Assembly: GCF_036323495.1 (NCBI RefSeq)
Contig: NZ_AP028947.1
Coordinates: 310,001 to 374,000, forward strand
Reading direction: 5' to 3'
Source of the DNA: Limnobacter thiooxidans
GTDB lineage: Bacteria; Pseudomonadota; Gammaproteobacteria; Burkholderiales; Burkholderiaceae_B
DNA: 64,000 bases
In this document: piece by piece, positions 1 to 8,992 of the stretch
Numbering within the stretch: position 1 is the first letter of the stretch
Layout of the letters: every line of letters starts with the position of its first letter
The notes under the pieces: generated by a model
Seen by the model: the letters and a program-made list of their open reading frames with translations, nothing else
The model's database searches: none
What the model was told of the DNA's origin: nothing
Program-made: the position numbers and the translations under genes

Positions 1-137
1 TAAATGAATATTTATATGTTGCAAACATAAGATTAATGCCCCTCCCCCCTACGCTATTTAACTGATTCTGTAAAAATTAGTACATTCCGATATTCGTTGC
101 TGAATATTTAAATTTAATTGGAATTTTATTTTTTTAA

Positions 138-2123
138 ATGCGCTACAGGCCTGAAATTAACGGATTAAGAGCAATTGCAGTCATGTCTGTAGTTGTTTAC
201 CATGCATTTCCGAATATCCTGCCAGGCGGTTTTGCAGGAGTGGACGTATTTTTTGTCATTTCTGGTTATTTGATTACCTCTTTGATCCTTGTAGATTTAG
301 AGTCTGGATCTTTCAGTTTTTCCAGATTTTATGAACGTAGGTTTCGTCGATTGCTTCCGGCTTTTGCTTTTGTTGTGCTTTGTGCGATCCCAATTTCCCT
401 ATTTGGAATGCTTGACCACGACTTAAGTAATTTCGGTAAGAGTATTGTTGCTTCGATATTTTTCGCCTCTAATATTTACTTCTCAACTGCGGTTGATTAT
501 TTTTCACCAAATTCTGAAAGCCTTTTATTGCTCCACACATGGAGTCTGTCATTAGAAGAGCAGTTTTACCTGTTCTTTCCGTTTCTATTGGTTTTTTTGT
601 ATAATTATTCGAAAAGATTTCTTGGTGCTGTTATCTTTCTTTTAGCTCTATTTTCATTCGGATCACTATATTTTCCTTTAGGTATCGAACAAAAATTCAA
701 ATTTTATTTGTTACCTTTCAGGGCGTGGGAGTTGCTTCTTGGCTCTTTAATAGCAGTAGGTTTGTTTGAGAGGGTTTTGTGTAAAATTGGAACTCGTTGG
801 AAGGATATAGGTTGCCTGTTTGGTTTGGTGTGTATTATCGCCTCGATATTTGTTTTGAATAAGAATACCCCCTATCCCAGCTACGTTACTTTGCTTCCTG
901 TTTTTGGTACATTCTTCGTTATCATTTTTGCTGAGCAAGGATCTTTTGTTTATAAGATTTTGACTTATAAGCCGCTGTCGTTAGTGGGTCTTATTTCATA
1001 CAGTTTTTATTTGTGGCATCACCTTGTCTTTTCATCTGCAAGGATTTTTTCACTAGGAAATCCTAGTGTATTTCTGTTATCTATCTGTCTGGTTAGCTCT
1101 TTTTGTTTAGCATATTTAACTTGGTTATTTGTCGAAGAGCCTTTAAGAAATATCAAAGCTGATCGGCGTTCTGTCTTTTCTACCTCACTGTTGGGCATGT
1201 TTGTACTTGCTCTAATTGGTTTTTCCCTCCATTTTAAGAGTGGTGCTATAGTCGAATCTGTTCATGATATCAATTCAACGGATTTCAATCCAGAAAAGAG
1301 ATTTGTTCAATGTGTCAGTTCGATCTCTATCGTTGCTCAACCGGTGTTAAGTGAAGGATCGATGGTTGGTTGTATCTTTCAAACGGCTCAGATTAAGGGT
1401 GAGCTTGTTCGGGACGTAGTTTTATGGGGTGACAGTCATGCAGCCGCTTTGGGAACTAATTTTCTTAATGATGCTGTTCAGCATGGTTACAGGCTTCATT
1501 ATTTTGCCAATTTGGGTTGTCCTCCGCTTCCGGGTTTCGTCAGGCCTGATCGAGCGTGTTTTGAGAAAAATGATTTTATCTTGAGTTATCTGTCCTCTAT
1601 CGAGTCCGGGGATATTTATCTCGTGAGCCGCTGGAGAGCTTTTATTAATCGCTCCGCTTTCTTTAATACCTTTCAGAATGTTAAAGATGTCTCCTATGTT
1701 CGGGAGACCGATTTCTATTTGAATCTAAACTCGGTAGAGTCCGATTCTCATTTTCATACAAAAAACGTAGAAAATTCTTTATCTATCGTTCTATCGAAGC
1801 TCTCCAAACTAAATGTTGTAGTTGTAGATCAACCTCCTGAGTTCGGATTTGACGTGCCGAAAATAGGTCTCGTTAAAGGCCTGGATTCAGCTAAGGTGTT
1901 AAAAGATGATTTTCTAGTCGATTATCGTTCAGTTGATCGTATATTTGTAAATCTTTCACAGAAATTTCCATTTGTAAGAGTCTCTCTTGCAGATGCTTTC
2001 TGTGATGAAAAGTTTTGCTATGGTTATGAAGGTGATAAAGCGCTATTTTTTGATTCAAATCATCTTTCAGTTCACGGCGCTGATAGGATATCCGGTCTTC
2101 TTTTTGGCAGTAGGTCTAATTGA
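138..2123 (+). CDS. Acyltransferase 3 / SGNH-domain surface polysaccharide O-acyltransferase
   Basis: An integral membrane acyltransferase of the OafA/YrhL type that probably transfers acetyl or another acyl group onto a surface glycan. The N-terminus (residues 1-20, RPEINGLRAIAV) is the classic acyltransferase-3 opening, and about ten hydrophobic segments follow to roughly residue 375. The C-terminal third is a periplasmic SGNH hydrolase-like domain: GDSHAA near residue 432 gives the nucleophile block and DSNHLS near residue 640 the Asp-His block. At 661 aa it matches the two-domain members of the family. No good ribosome binding site precedes the ATG, and the 137 bases upstream are AT-rich with no visible gene. 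It heads a block of glycan-modifying genes and is much AT-richer than genes after 4920. The substrate cannot be told from sequence. Confidence 0.9.
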   Translation: MRYRPEINGLRAIAVMSVVVYHAFPNILPGGFAGVDVFFVISGYLITSLILVDLESGSFSFSRFYERRFRRLLPAFAFVVLCAIPISLFGMLDHDLSNFGKSIVASIFFASNIYFSTAVDYFSPNSESLLLLHTWSLSLEEQFYLFFPFLLVFLYNYSKRFLGAVIFLLALFSFGSLYFPLGIEQKFKFYLLPFRAWELLLGSLIAVGLFERVLCKIGTRWKDIGCLFGLVCIIASIFVLNKNTPYPSYVTLLPVFGTFFVIIFAEQGSFVYKILTYKPLSLVGLISYSFYLWHHLVFSSARIFSLGNPSVFLLSICLVSSFCLAYLTWLFVEEPLRNIKADRRSVFSTSLLGMFVLALIGFSLHFKSGAIVESVHDINSTDFNPEKRFVQCVSSISIVAQPVLSEGSMVGCIFQTAQIKGELVRDVVLWGDSHAAALGTNFLNDAVQHGYRLHYFANLGCPPLPGFVRPDRACFEKNDFILSYLSSIESGDIYLVSRWRAFINRSAFFNTFQNVKDVSYVRETDFYLNLNSVESDSHFHTKNVENSLSIVLSKLSKLNVVVVDQPPEFGFDVPKIGLVKGLDSAKVLKDDFLVDYRSVDRIFVNLSQKFPFVRVSLADAFCDEKFCYGYEGDKALFFDSNHLSVHGADRISGLLFGSRSN

Positions 2124-2162
2124 CTTATTTGTTTATTTTGGTTTCCCTTCGCTAGTCAAATA

Positions 2163-3296
2163 ATGTTGAAAATAGTAAATATCATTCCAAGCGTATCTCT
2201 ACAGTACGGTGGTCCCTCACGTACGGCTGTATCGCTGGCGAATTCTCTTGCTGAGATATCTGGTATTAAGGTGTATTTTTGTTCTTACCTAGATCAGGAC
2301 TCACGATTGGAATTTAACCAGAATATAGATGTGACGTTTCTGAGCAGGGAAAAATTTTCAGGGGTATTCGGTTTATTTCTTGCCTACCGCGTTTTTTCTC
2401 GTCTTTTGCGCGATTCCAATGCCGACATAGTCCATCTTCATGGCGTTTGGCATCCTTTGACTCATGTTGCTGCTATCGCCGCTCGTAGATCTGGTGTTAA
2501 GTATGTAATACATCCAAGGGGTATGCTGGAACCATGGGCTCTTAGTTACAAAAGGTGGCGTAAGCGATTGGCTTTGTTGCTATATCAGAAGAAAGATTTA
2601 GACCTTTGTTCTGGATTTGTAGCGACTTCTATTCAAGAGGCGAATAATTTACGAGATCTTGGTTACACCAATGTTGTTGTGATCCCGAACGGTGTTGAGT
2701 TTCCTAACTTCGATGTCTTACCGTCTGCATTTTCGTCAAAGAAAGTTCTGTTGTTTATGTCTAGGGTACATCCCAAGAAGGGAGTTGTTGAGCTTGTACG
2801 TGCGTGGTCTAAGGTATCTTCGCTAACTCATGTTCTGAGAATTGTTGGGCCAGATGAAGGCGGACATTCACATGAAGTATCGGAGTTAATCCGGGAGTTG
2901 GGGGTTTCAGAGTCTGTTGAGCTGGTAGGGCCAAGATACGATCGTGAGCGTGTGTCCGAATATTTGAATGCGGATGTCTTCGTATTGCCTACTTATTCAG
3001 AGAATTTCGGTTTAGTGGTCGCTGAGGCTTTGTCCTATGGGATACCTGTCATCACTACAAAAGGAGCGCCCTGGGAAGCCTTGGCTCAGCACAAGTGTGG
3101 CTGGTGGGTGGACGTTGGTGAGCAAAGTTTGGTTGATGTGTTGCCTTTGGCTCTATCTCTTTCTGATGATGAGCGCGTTGAGATGGGTAGACGCGCTAAA
3201 AATTTGGCATCTAGCTTTAACTGGAATTTTATTGCCGATCAGACTTTGGGATTTTATAACTCGGTGCTCCAGCATGGGCATGAAAAGACAAAATGA
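2163..3296 (+). CDS. Glycosyltransferase family 4 (GT-B fold)
   Basis: A cytoplasmic or membrane-associated GT-B glycosyltransferase predicted to add one sugar to a lipid-linked repeat unit. The N-terminal half contains a GGPSRT loop near residue 17 and an HLHGVWHP stretch. The C-terminal GT4 domain has the donor-binding segment SRVHPKKG, then VLPTYSENFGLVVAEAL with the E-x7-E retaining signature near residue 280. Length (377 aa) is normal for GT4. The next gene starts inside its stop codon (4-base overlap), indicating translational coupling. Base composition is as AT-rich as the flanking acyltransferase. Donor and acceptor are unknown. Confidence 0.9.
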   Translation: MLKIVNIIPSVSLQYGGPSRTAVSLANSLAEISGIKVYFCSYLDQDSRLEFNQNIDVTFLSREKFSGVFGLFLAYRVFSRLLRDSNADIVHLHGVWHPLTHVAAIAARRSGVKYVIHPRGMLEPWALSYKRWRKRLALLLYQKKDLDLCSGFVATSIQEANNLRDLGYTNVVVIPNGVEFPNFDVLPSAFSSKKVLLFMSRVHPKKGVVELVRAWSKVSSLTHVLRIVGPDEGGHSHEVSELIRELGVSESVELVGPRYDRERVSEYLNADVFVLPTYSENFGLVVAEALSYGIPVITTKGAPWEALAQHKCGWWVDVGEQSLVDVLPLALSLSDDERVEMGRRAKNLASSFNWNFIADQTLGFYNSVLQHGHEKTK

Positions 3297-3856
3297 ATGC
3301 ATCAAATGGTACTTTGAGTTTGACTAAGCAAACTCTAACTTTTCGTAACAAAGCATTGCGTGGATTGTGGGGCTTGGTATGGCTAATATTTTATCGTCCA
3401 AGCCCCGTGGTGTTTCATGGTTGGCGTCGATGTCTTTTGCGTTGCTTTGGCGCGGTGATAGAGAAGGGTGCACATCCTTATCCTTCTTCTAAGATCTGGG
3501 CGCCCTGGAATTTAACAATGCGAGAACATTCCTGTTTAAGTCATGGCGTAATTTGTTACAACGTATCCCCAGTTTACTTGGGAAGATTTGTCACTATCAG
3601 TCAGTATAGTCACCTCTGTACTGCGTCTCATGACTATACATACCCTTCAATGCCTTTGATTTCCGCAGCAATTCGCATTGAGGATTATGCTTGGATCACT
3701 GCTGATGTCTTTGTTGGGCCTGGTGTAACTGTTGGTAGGGGTGCTGTCGTGAATGCAAGATCGACTGTCTTCAATGACGTCGATCCATGGACTGTTGCAA
3801 AAGGATATCCGGCGGTGTCATACAAGAAAAGGGTCATGAAAGAGGGGTACGAATGA
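3293..3856 (+). CDS. WcaF-like hexapeptide-repeat acetyltransferase
   Basis: A left-handed beta-helix acetyltransferase of the WcaF/LacA/NodL group, likely O-acetylating a sugar in the polysaccharide made by this locus. Hexapeptide repeats run from about residue 60 to the end (for example VFVGPGVTVGRGAVV), and the probable catalytic histidine is in the TASHDY motif near residue 103. The family ending, GYPAVSYKKR, is present. The 187 aa length is typical. ATG overlaps the stop of the preceding GT4 gene, and its own stop overlaps the next start, so the three genes form one tight translational unit. Confidence 0.88.
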   Translation: MNASNGTLSLTKQTLTFRNKALRGLWGLVWLIFYRPSPVVFHGWRRCLLRCFGAVIEKGAHPYPSSKIWAPWNLTMREHSCLSHGVICYNVSPVYLGRFVTISQYSHLCTASHDYTYPSMPLISAAIRIEDYAWITADVFVGPGVTVGRGAVVNARSTVFNDVDPWTVAKGYPAVSYKKRVMKEGYE

Positions 3857-4749
3857 ATTTGACTGTAATTATTTTGACAAAAAATGAGGAAATCCATTTA
3901 GAAAGATGTTTGTCGAGTGTGCGCGCCTTGGCTGATGAAATCTTGATTGTAGATTGCGGTTCAACGGATAAAACAATCGAGATTGCGAACAATTTCAAAG
4001 CTCGCGTCGAGTTCAATACTTGGCGTAATTATAGTTCTCAGTTTGGTTTTGGACTCTCACAGGTGAATCCAAGCTGTAAGTGGGTTATGAGACTTGATGC
4101 AGATGAGTATTTAACCCCGGCACTTCAAGAGTCTGTTGTTCGTTTACTAAGTTCACGCTGCGATGATACTAGGGGGGCTTATTTTCCTAGGCGGATGGCT
4201 TTTTTGGGTAGGATGATCAAGCATGGTGGCATCTTCCCAGCAGAGATGCTCAGACTTTTCAGGAATGGGTTTGGTCGAATTGAAGATCGATGGATGGATG
4301 AGCATATTAAAGTCGAAGGTAAGACCGTTGTTTTGGATGGTGAGTTAGTTGATGATAACTTGAACTCCCTCACTTGGTGGATTGAAAAACATAACAAGTA
4401 TTCTTCAAGGGAGGCTGTTGATCTTTTGAACCTCGAGTTCGAATTTATGTCTCGAGATTCCGTCGGGTCTTTGAGTAACTCTTCGGAAGCTAGCCTAAAA
4501 AGGTGGGTTAAGGAGGTTTTGTATTCGAGACTGCCTATGGGTACTAGAGCTCTACTTTATTTTATTTACCGATACTTTGTACGTTTAGGTTTTTTGGACG
4601 GTAGGGAGGGCTCAATGTTTCACTTTCTGCAAGGCTTTTGGTACCGATACTTAGCGGATTGCAAGGTATATGAGGTCAAGCAATATGTTCTTCGTCACAA
4701 TTGTGATGTCAAAGTGGCGATTCGGGAAGTCTTGGGAATCGAAGTTTGA
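3853..4749 (+). CDS. Glycosyltransferase family 2, WaaE/KdtX-like
   Basis: A GT-A family 2 glycosyltransferase resembling the WaaE (LPS core beta-glucosyltransferase) group. The N-terminal TVIILTKNEE strand, the DCGSTDKT nucleotide loop (about residues 37-44) and the metal-binding RLDADE motif (about residue 77) are all visible. The start at 3853 is chosen over an in-frame ATG at 3787 because it follows a good AGAGGGG ribosome binding site and gives an ATGA overlap with the previous stop, the same arrangement as the junction upstream. 298 aa is typical. It is the last gene of the AT-rich block. A specific role in the LPS core versus exopolysaccharide cannot be decided. Confidence 0.88.
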   Translation: MNLTVIILTKNEEIHLERCLSSVRALADEILIVDCGSTDKTIEIANNFKARVEFNTWRNYSSQFGFGLSQVNPSCKWVMRLDADEYLTPALQESVVRLLSSRCDDTRGAYFPRRMAFLGRMIKHGGIFPAEMLRLFRNGFGRIEDRWMDEHIKVEGKTVVLDGELVDDNLNSLTWWIEKHNKYSSREAVDLLNLEFEFMSRDSVGSLSNSSEASLKRWVKEVLYSRLPMGTRALLYFIYRYFVRLGFLDGREGSMFHFLQGFWYRYLADCKVYEVKQYVLRHNCDVKVAIREVLGIEV

Positions 4750-4919
4750 GGTGGTCGACTCAACTCCTTGAGCTCTTGCCATCTTGAACGAAATAATTCC
4801 GAAGATTGCATCTAGTAACAGCGTTTCTGGTTAGTGGTATAGTGTCAGCCATCGTGTAGCTTTCCACGAAGACATCCAATCGCTGCGTTTAAAATTTTTA
4901 CTTACCTACTTCCATCCTG
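4750..4919 (+). promoter_or_regulatory. Intergenic region with probable promoter for the wza-wzc-wzb genes
   Basis: This 170-base gap separates the AT-rich glycosyltransferase block from the export genes. A TATAGT hexamer at 4838-4843 is the best -10 candidate, but no good -35 lies at a standard distance (TTGCAT at 4806 is 26 bases away). No JUMPstart or ops element was seen. That a promoter lies here is an inference from the change in composition and the gap. Confidence 0.3.
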
Positions 4920-6053
4920 ATGAGATTTTTTAAAATGTGGCGCTTACTCGCGATATGTTCTTTTTCACTGGTTGGGGCCTGCGCCTTCCCTGGGCAGTAT
5001 TTTGGTGTGGACCCTGCAGGCAAAGAGGGCGGCCACGAATCGACTGGTGTCGACTACCGACTCACTCCTATTGATGCGGTTTCACTTGGAGCCCTGGAAA
5101 GCAGGAAGCAAGAAAATAAGCCCCGAAGCGGTTTGTTTCAACAAGACGAGAAGGTTGCCTATCAATATCGAATTGGGGTGGGTGATTTGGTCCGAATCAC
5201 AGTGTGGGATCACCCAGAGTTGACAAATCCGGCAGGCAACACCACCGGTCAGCTTCAAGGGCAGGTTGTGTTGCCGGATGGTACTTTTTACTTTCCGTTT
5301 TTAAATAAAGTACAGGCTGCAGGCAGAACAACAGACGACATTCGGGTCGAAATGACACGAAACCTTGAGAAGTTTATCCGCAGTCCGCAGGTTGACGTAT
5401 ATATCCAGCCTAACGGGTTTCGCTCCCAGAAAATTTACATTAGCGGCGAAGTAGAAGAGCCCGGATTTTTTCCAATTACCGACGTGCCTTTGCGGCTCAG
5501 TGATGCTATTGCACAGGCTGGTGGGTTGAGCAAGGAAGCTGACCTAAGCGGGGTTACGCTTCAGCGTGATCGTCAGACTCTTGTGCTAGATGCCTATCGC
5601 TTGCTTTATGAGGGGGATTTAAGCCAAAACATCCTACTTCAAGATGGTGATGTTCTGAATATTCCGGACAGAAGGTTGCGTAAGGTGTTTTTGATGGGAG
5701 AGGTGGTGAGACCCTCATCCTTCGTCATGCCTGTTGGTAAGTTAACTCTCGCTGAAATTCTCAGTGATGTTGGCGGGATCAATCAAAACACTGCCAACGC
5801 TCAACAGGTGTACGTAATCCGCCAGTCTGCAGAGTCCCCAAAAGGTTCGCCCACTCTGAACATTTACCATCTCGACTCTACGAGTCCGACCAGTGTGCTT
5901 TACGCGGACCAGTTTGAGATGTTCCCGCGTGACGTGGTGTATGTAGACCCAGTGCGCTTGGTACGAATTAACAGGTTGTTGGGTACCATACTACCTAGCT
6001 TGCAAGTGTTGCCTGCTGTGCGGTCAAATATCCGCGTGCTGGAAGGCGAATAA
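4920..6053 (+). CDS. wza: Wza-type polysaccharide export outer membrane lipoprotein
   Basis: The outer membrane channel of a Wza/Wzc-type capsule or exopolysaccharide exporter. A lipoprotein signal peptide ends in the lipobox LVGAC (Cys near residue 20). The Poly_export domain follows (VGDLVRITVWDHPEL near residue 85), then two SLBB domains, starting with IYISGEVEEPGFFP near residue 177 and VFLMGEVVRPSSF near residue 257. The length of 377 aa matches Wza. The ATG at 4920 is used; an ATG five codons later would also leave an intact signal peptide. It lies 14 bases upstream of the kinase gene, the usual pairing. Confidence 0.94.
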   Translation: MRFFKMWRLLAICSFSLVGACAFPGQYFGVDPAGKEGGHESTGVDYRLTPIDAVSLGALESRKQENKPRSGLFQQDEKVAYQYRIGVGDLVRITVWDHPELTNPAGNTTGQLQGQVVLPDGTFYFPFLNKVQAAGRTTDDIRVEMTRNLEKFIRSPQVDVYIQPNGFRSQKIYISGEVEEPGFFPITDVPLRLSDAIAQAGGLSKEADLSGVTLQRDRQTLVLDAYRLLYEGDLSQNILLQDGDVLNIPDRRLRKVFLMGEVVRPSSFVMPVGKLTLAEILSDVGGINQNTANAQQVYVIRQSAESPKGSPTLNIYHLDSTSPTSVLYADQFEMFPRDVVYVDPVRLVRINRLLGTILPSLQVLPAVRSNIRVLEGE

Positions 6054-6067
6054 ACCGGAACGATAGC

Positions 6068-8395
6068 GTGAATCAAATGAATATGCCTTACGAGCGCAGC
6101 ACTAATCCCCAAGGTTTTACTGGTATGGGGCAACCTGTGGAGCAGAGCAGCAATAACACAGAGATCAATTTGATTGATCTCTGGTACAACTTGGTGGATT
6201 TCAAATGGGTTGCGGTTGCGATCTTGGTGGTATCTACCGTGATCGGCCTTTTGTACTCTACAGTAGCAACTCCTATTTACTCTGCTGATGTTTTATTGCA
6301 GGTTGAGACAAAACAAACAGGCGGATTAGCCGCGCTTGAAGATGTTAGTGGTGTCTTGGCAGCCGGCGGTAGCAACGTAACTGGTGAGTTGGAGATTATT
6401 AAAAGTCGCACCGTTGTTGAAAGTGTCGCTGAGACCTTAGGTTTAGCGCAGTCAATTACACCTCAATATTTTCCATTTATTGGTCAGTGGTTGGCTAATC
6501 GCCATGAGGAAGCTCTTGGTTTGGCAGCACCGTTTTTGGGTCTAACAGGCTATGCTTGGGGTGGTGAACAGCTTAAGTTGACGCAATTTTCTGTACCTCC
6601 TGAGTTTACGGATCAAGCGTTTATTGCAGTGAAGGGGGAGGGACGTTCTTTTAGCTTATTAAGTCCTGCCGAAGAATCGTTGGGGCAAGGGGTAATCGGA
6701 GAGCCGTTGACATTTAAAATCGGCTACGGCATTGGCACTATCACGATATCCCAGTTTGATGCGCATTCAGGAATGAGAGCCAATGTAGTGCGTAGGCATC
6801 CGTTGAGTTTGCACAATGGTTTAGTCGCTCCTCTATCGGCCGGTGAGGTTGGTCGGAACAGCAGCATGATAAGGGTGAGCTATGAGAGTCCAAATCCAGC
6901 GTTTGCAGTGCGGTTTTTGAATGAATTGGCAAATGCTTATGTTCGACAGAATGTAGAGCGAAAAGGCCAAGAAGCAGAACAACAACTGGTGTTTTTGGAT
7001 CAGCAACTGCCAAGCATAAAAGAGCAGTTACGCCGGGCGGAAGATGCCTTGAATACCTTTGTTCAAAGCAAAGGAACGATCGATCCCACACTGGATACCC
7101 AACGTATTTTAGGGCAAGACGTTGAGCTGGAAACTAAGCGGGTTGAGTTGGGCTTGGAGCGGGAAAAACTTTTGCAGCGTTTTCAGCCTGGGCATCCGTT
7201 GATTCAAGCAATTGACGATCAGCTTACACAACTACGCAGTGTTCGGGGCGGAGTGGCTAGTCAGGCGCAAGCGTTGCCCGAAGTGCAGCAGGAATACTTG
7301 CGTTTGAGGCGTGATGTTGAGGTAAACCAAGCCCTCTACACCTCTCTTTTAAATGGTGCGCAACAGTTGAAGGTTGCGAAAGCTGGGACAGTTGGCAATG
7401 TTGCTATTGTGGATTATGCCCAACAACCCAAACGCCCATTCAAACCCAAAAAGGGACAGCTTCTTGCCTTGGCAATGTTGGCGGGGGTTTTTTTGGGTGT
7501 ATTGTCTGCGCAAGCCCTAGCAATGCTGCGCAGTGCGGTGCGCGACCCCAGCAAGCTGGAACAGGCCACAGGTTTGTCCGTGTACTCGATTGTGCCTTTG
7601 AGCCAGCAGCAGTCAGCGGCTGAGAAAGGGTTGCGCCGTCGTTCCGACAAGGTTGGTTTGCTTGCTGTTGCTGCACCCAATGATCCGTCCATCGAGGCCT
7701 TGAGAAGTTTCCGAACTGGGTTGCAGTTTGCCACCATTGATTCACCGAACAAGCGGGTGTTGATTACTGGCCCTGTACCTGAAATTGGAAAGTCATTCGT
7801 TTCGGCAAACTTTGCAGCGATTATGGCTCAGGCTGGCAAGCGTGTACTTTTGATTGATGGCGACATGCGCAAGGGCACGCTGAGCCGTTACTTCATTCAG
7901 GAAGAGCGTGGCGACATCAAGCACCCGGGCCTAAGTGACGTTGTCGCCGGCACCGTCACCTTTGACACTGCCTTGGTAAAAACTGAACTGGAAGGTTTGC
8001 ACGTGCTTGTTTCCGGTTCAGTACCGCCTAACCCCAGCGAATTGTTGTTGCACCCCAACTTTATAGCTTTGCTTGAAAAAGCTGACATTGAGTACGACTA
8101 TGTAATCATCGACAGCCCGCCTGTATTGTTGGTTAGCGATGCATCGGTCATGGGGCAGCACTGCTCGGCCACATTTATTGTGGCTCGTTATGGTGCCAGC
8201 AATGTACGCCAGGTAAGCGATTCCCAAAAGCGTTTGGCCCAGGCAGGTGTACGTGTGAACGGCCTTATATTCAACGGCTTTATTGCCAACCGCTCAGGCT
8301 ATTATTACGGCTATGGCTATGGTTATGGCTACAAAAATGCCTACGGTACTTATGGTGACCCGGTAACTGGGCAGGCCAGTGACAAGAAGGCTTGA
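6068..8395 (+). CDS. wzc: Wzc-type polysaccharide co-polymerase / BY-kinase
   Basis: An inner membrane chain-length regulator with a fused bacterial tyrosine kinase that works with Wza. A Wzz domain with first membrane segment (about residues 46-66) leads into a long coiled-coil/GNVR periplasmic region, then a second membrane segment near residue 460. The kinase carries Walker A GPVPEIGKS (about 567-575), Walker A' VLLIDGDMRKG and Walker B VIIDSPP (about 678). The C-terminus has a tyrosine cluster with YGYGYGYGY, the autophosphorylation tail. The start is a GTG at 6068, preceded by GGAA at about 7 bases; an ATG at 6077 is an alternative. The phosphatase gene begins just after the stop. Confidence 0.94.
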   Translation: MNQMNMPYERSTNPQGFTGMGQPVEQSSNNTEINLIDLWYNLVDFKWVAVAILVVSTVIGLLYSTVATPIYSADVLLQVETKQTGGLAALEDVSGVLAAGGSNVTGELEIIKSRTVVESVAETLGLAQSITPQYFPFIGQWLANRHEEALGLAAPFLGLTGYAWGGEQLKLTQFSVPPEFTDQAFIAVKGEGRSFSLLSPAEESLGQGVIGEPLTFKIGYGIGTITISQFDAHSGMRANVVRRHPLSLHNGLVAPLSAGEVGRNSSMIRVSYESPNPAFAVRFLNELANAYVRQNVERKGQEAEQQLVFLDQQLPSIKEQLRRAEDALNTFVQSKGTIDPTLDTQRILGQDVELETKRVELGLEREKLLQRFQPGHPLIQAIDDQLTQLRSVRGGVASQAQALPEVQQEYLRLRRDVEVNQALYTSLLNGAQQLKVAKAGTVGNVAIVDYAQQPKRPFKPKKGQLLALAMLAGVFLGVLSAQALAMLRSAVRDPSKLEQATGLSVYSIVPLSQQQSAAEKGLRRRSDKVGLLAVAAPNDPSIEALRSFRTGLQFATIDSPNKRVLITGPVPEIGKSFVSANFAAIMAQAGKRVLLIDGDMRKGTLSRYFIQEERGDIKHPGLSDVVAGTVTFDTALVKTELEGLHVLVSGSVPPNPSELLLHPNFIALLEKADIEYDYVIIDSPPVLLVSDASVMGQHCSATFIVARYGASNVRQVSDSQKRLAQAGVRVNGLIFNGFIANRSGYYYGYGYGYGYKNAYGTYGDPVTGQASDKKA

Positions 8396-8409
8396 CAGGA
8401 AAATTGGCG

Positions 8410-8868
8410 ATGGCGACCCCTTTAGTAACCGTGATTTGTACTGCCAATATTTGCCGAAGCCCGATGGGCCAAGCCATATTGCAAGCCAAGGCAGATGCCG
8501 CTGGCCTGAAAATCAACGTAAATTCTTGTGGTGTGCAAGCCTTGACTGGCAAGCGGCCTGACAAACAAGCCTTGGGCGCCCTGGAGCGGGCTGGGTATTC
8601 AATTGGGGAAGAAAAGCGTGCCGAACAACTGCTGATGCCACAGGCCAACGCGACCCAATTGATGCTGGTCATGGAGAGCCGCCACAAGCAATGGGTTGTA
8701 CAAAACTACCCAGCCTATTCTGGCAAGGTGTGGCTGATGGGGCACTGGAACCAGCAAAGCGAGGTGGCTGACCCCATTGGCAAAGGTCCAAACGAGTTTG
8801 ATGCATGTTTGAAAGTTTTGGAGGGCGATATTGATTTGTGGTTGCCCAAATTGCGCGCTCTGTTGTAA
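8410..8868 (+). CDS. wzb: Low-molecular-weight protein tyrosine phosphatase, Wzb/Etp type
   Basis: Cytoplasmic phosphatase predicted to dephosphorylate the tyrosine tail of the Wzc-type kinase encoded just upstream. The P-loop CTANICRS begins at residue 10 (C-x5-R) and the general acid aspartate is in the DPIGK motif near residue 129. I chose ATG 8410, which has AGGA 9 bases upstream and places the P-loop at the family-typical distance; a TTG at 8392 would overlap the wzc stop. The usual G of CxGNxCRS is alanine here. At 152 aa the length is normal. Confidence 0.92.
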   Translation: MATPLVTVICTANICRSPMGQAILQAKADAAGLKINVNSCGVQALTGKRPDKQALGALERAGYSIGEEKRAEQLLMPQANATQLMLVMESRHKQWVVQNYPAYSGKVWLMGHWNQQSEVADPIGKGPNEFDACLKVLEGDIDLWLPKLRALL

Positions 8869-8874
8869 GAATTG

Positions 8875-8903
8875 TTGACAAAGTCCTTGTTTTTATATGT
8901 ATT
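8875..8903 (+). promoter_or_regulatory. Putative sigma-70 promoter for yjbE-like gene
   Basis: A perfect -35 hexamer TTGACA at 8875-8880 is followed after 17 bases by TGTATT (8898-8903), matching the -10 consensus at four of six positions. It sits just after the phosphatase stop and about 90 bases before the yjbE-like ATG, so yjbE may be transcribed separately from wza-wzc-wzb. Confidence 0.5.
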
Positions 8904-8992
8904 TTTCGATCTTCACCCGAAAAGGGTGACGTAGGCGCAGTTTTTTGTTATAAAGTTATCGAGAGCGTTTTTTTTCCTTGGGGGTATTGGTT

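Noticed and set aside
6365..6373. GGCGGTAGC, the core of an ops element for RfaH.
   Set aside because: It lies inside the wzc coding region encoding Gly-Gly-Ser, not in an operon leader, and the rest of the JUMPstart sequence is absent.
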